DNA of 32,108 nucleotides from NCBI GenBank assembly GCA_910586095.1, contig CAJUHQ010000026.1, positions 1-32,108 of the forward strand, written 5' to 3'. A program made the translations under genes and the position numbers. This stretch comes from an uncultured Lachnospiraceae bacterium (GTDB taxonomy: Bacteria > Bacillota > Clostridia > Lachnospirales > Lachnospiraceae). The notes under the pieces are model-generated. The model saw nothing but the letters and a program-made list of their open reading frames with translations. It searched no databases and was not told where the DNA came from. Shown here piece after piece: positions 31,036 to 32,108 of this stretch. The stretch's first letter is position 1; every line of letters begins with the position of its first letter.

Positions 31036-31968
31036 TCAATGCCCTCCTTTTTCGTCACGCTGTGCCATTTTCATGGCTTTCTTTTTCTTCTGCGCCTTGG
31101 CACCAGCAATCACTTCTGTAATCTCTTGTGTAATCATTGCCTGGCGCACTCGATTATATTCTATAGACAAATCATGAATCATTTCAGAGGCACTTTTATT
31201 TGCTGCATCCATTGCCATCATTCGCGCATTTTGTTCACTACAAAACGCTTCTACCAATGCACCATAAATATACCCCATCACACAGTCTGGAAGAATATTG
31301 TTGAGTACTGCATTGGGCGAAGGATCAAATAAAAGTTCCTCTTGGCGTATCTTTTCTACCTCTTTTGCATCCATCTCAAATGTCTTTCTCTTAAAAGGCA
31401 GCAGGCGTATTTGCTCAAGCTCTAAAACCATACTATTTTTCATGCTTGTATATACAATATGCACCTCATCTAACTTTCTATCTTTAAATTGCTCCATAAC
31501 TGCTTCTGAAATCACACGTGCGCGGTGAAGTGTAGGATTTTGCACAGTATAATGAAACTGTTCTGCGATGGGAATCCCCTTACTTCTAAAATATCGCCTT
31601 CCTACCTCACCTACCACAAAAAGCTTGCAGCTCTTATTATGATCGTACATCTCTTGTGCAATCTCAAGCACATTGTGATTATATGCGCCCGCAAGTCCCT
31701 TATCTGCCGTTATCACAATCAATCCTTTGATTCTGTCCTCTGGTGGCTTCTTTGTATGTTCACAAAAAAACATATTCTCTACTTCTGGAAGAAGGCGAAG
31801 AATACGCGCGATCATAGATTGTAATGTATAAAAATAAGGTTCTGTACTTTCCAATCGACTTCGCGCTCTGCGCAACTTTGTAGACGAAATCATGTACATG
31901 GCATTCGTGATCTTCATGGTATCTTGAATACTTTTCATACGACTTTGTATTTCGTGTGTGTTTGCCAT
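31036..31968 (-). CDS. atpG: F1Fo ATP synthase gamma subunit
   Basis: 310 residues, slightly longer than the usual ~285. The conserved N-terminal coiled-coil helix (THEIQSRMKSIQDTMKITNAMYM) and C-terminal helix (ASEMIHDLSIEYNRVRQAMITQEITEV) form the central rotor shaft; GLIVITADKGLAGAYNHNVL is the central fold. Its ATG directly abuts the atpA stop (TAA ATG), so it is probably translated by coupling, as no strong RBS is seen. Confidence 0.96.
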   Translation of the reverse strand: MANTHEIQSRMKSIQDTMKITNAMYMISSTKLRRARSRLESTEPYFYTLQSMIARILRLLPEVENMFFCEHTKKPPEDRIKGLIVITADKGLAGAYNHNVLEIAQEMYDHNKSCKLFVVGEVGRRYFRSKGIPIAEQFHYTVQNPTLHRARVISEAVMEQFKDRKLDEVHIVYTSMKNSMVLELEQIRLLPFKRKTFEMDAKEVEKIRQEELLFDPSPNAVLNNILPDCVMGYIYGALVEAFCSEQNARMMAMDAANKSASEMIHDLSIEYNRVRQAMITQEITEVIAGAKAQKKKKAMKMAQRDEKGGH

Positions 31969-32108
31969 TTACTGAGCACCAGCCTTTCCATACTGCTCCT
32001 TATATGCAATAGCCGCCTTGATAATCGTCTCATTCAGTGTTTTGTCTAACACACTTCCAGCCTCGATCTGTCGAATGATTTCTGATTCTTTTACCGTGAT
32101 ATATTCCA
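31969..32108 (-). CDS. atpA: F1Fo ATP synthase alpha subunit, C-terminal end only
   Basis: The last 45 codons and stop (31969-31971) of a gene that enters from the right edge. The visible residues end KAAIAYKEQYGKAGAQ and have the helical, charged character of the alpha C-terminal domain. The gene order atpA-atpG-atpD-atpC makes the call secure, though no nucleotide-binding motif is in view. Confidence 0.85.
   Translation of the reverse strand, partial: EYITVKESEIIRQIEAGSVLDKTLNETIIKAAIAYKEQYGKAGAQ

Overview
The window looks like the chromosome of a low-GC, Gram-positive Clostridia member, most likely a Lachnospiraceae-type gut anaerobe. This is inferred from AT-rich DNA, AGGAGG-type ribosome binding sites, TTGACA/TATAAT-type promoters, a T-box riboswitch, the infC-rpmI-rplT cluster, DUF1540 and 'high-cysteine HCB' type small Cys-rich proteins, a BspA-like repeat protein and an FprA flavo-diiron protein. 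No species can be named from the sequence. Almost every gene lies on the minus strand; the exceptions are four small plus-strand genes (6431-6745, 9898-10179, 10385-10924, 10908-11192).

Layout, left to right. 1-2037: the start of a secreted protein, coupled to an upstream RsiV/DUF3298-like membrane protein, then a ClpP-fold (TepA-like) serine protease. 2373-4426: metY (O-acetylhomoserine sulfhydrylase) overlapping a membrane protein by 4 bp. 4605-6120: the infC-rpmI-rplT translation operon, with a strong promoter, a structured leader containing an intrinsic terminator, and an AUU start codon for IF3. 6149-6336 and 9658-9792: two intergenic elements that share a terminal inverted repeat. 6803-9622: promoter, Thr-type T-box, small membrane protein and thrS. 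9898-11192: a Cys/Gly-rich protein and two small unknown genes. 11175-14435: leuS followed immediately by a protein that resembles only the LeuRS anticodon-binding region.

14580-18503 carries a chemoreceptor with a cytidylate-kinase-like protein, and a MATE transporter behind a 5' hairpin. 18672-20926 carries a membrane-anchored L,D-transpeptidase and a GNAT acetyltransferase. 21230-24370 carries L-lactate dehydrogenase, a hotdog thioesterase with an unknown partner, and a secreted BspA-like protein. 24656-27832 is a copper-resistance unit: CsoR and a CopA ATPase with an additional CopZ-like domain fused at its C terminus, behind a promoter whose spacer holds a CsoR-type palindrome. 27998-29149 is the FprA O2/NO reductase. 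29217-32108 is the end of an F1Fo ATPase operon (atpA end, atpG, atpD, atpC).

The window is mostly core metabolism and translation, with no phage, IS, CRISPR or defence island visible. The most unusual items are the orphan LeuRS-like anticodon-binding protein next to leuS, the CopA-CopZ fusion with a possible internal start, the paired TIR-bounded elements, the two-gene unit at 10385-11192, and short tandem repeats in the leuS leader and at the end of the TepA-like gene. All product names are from reading motifs by eye; no database search was run.
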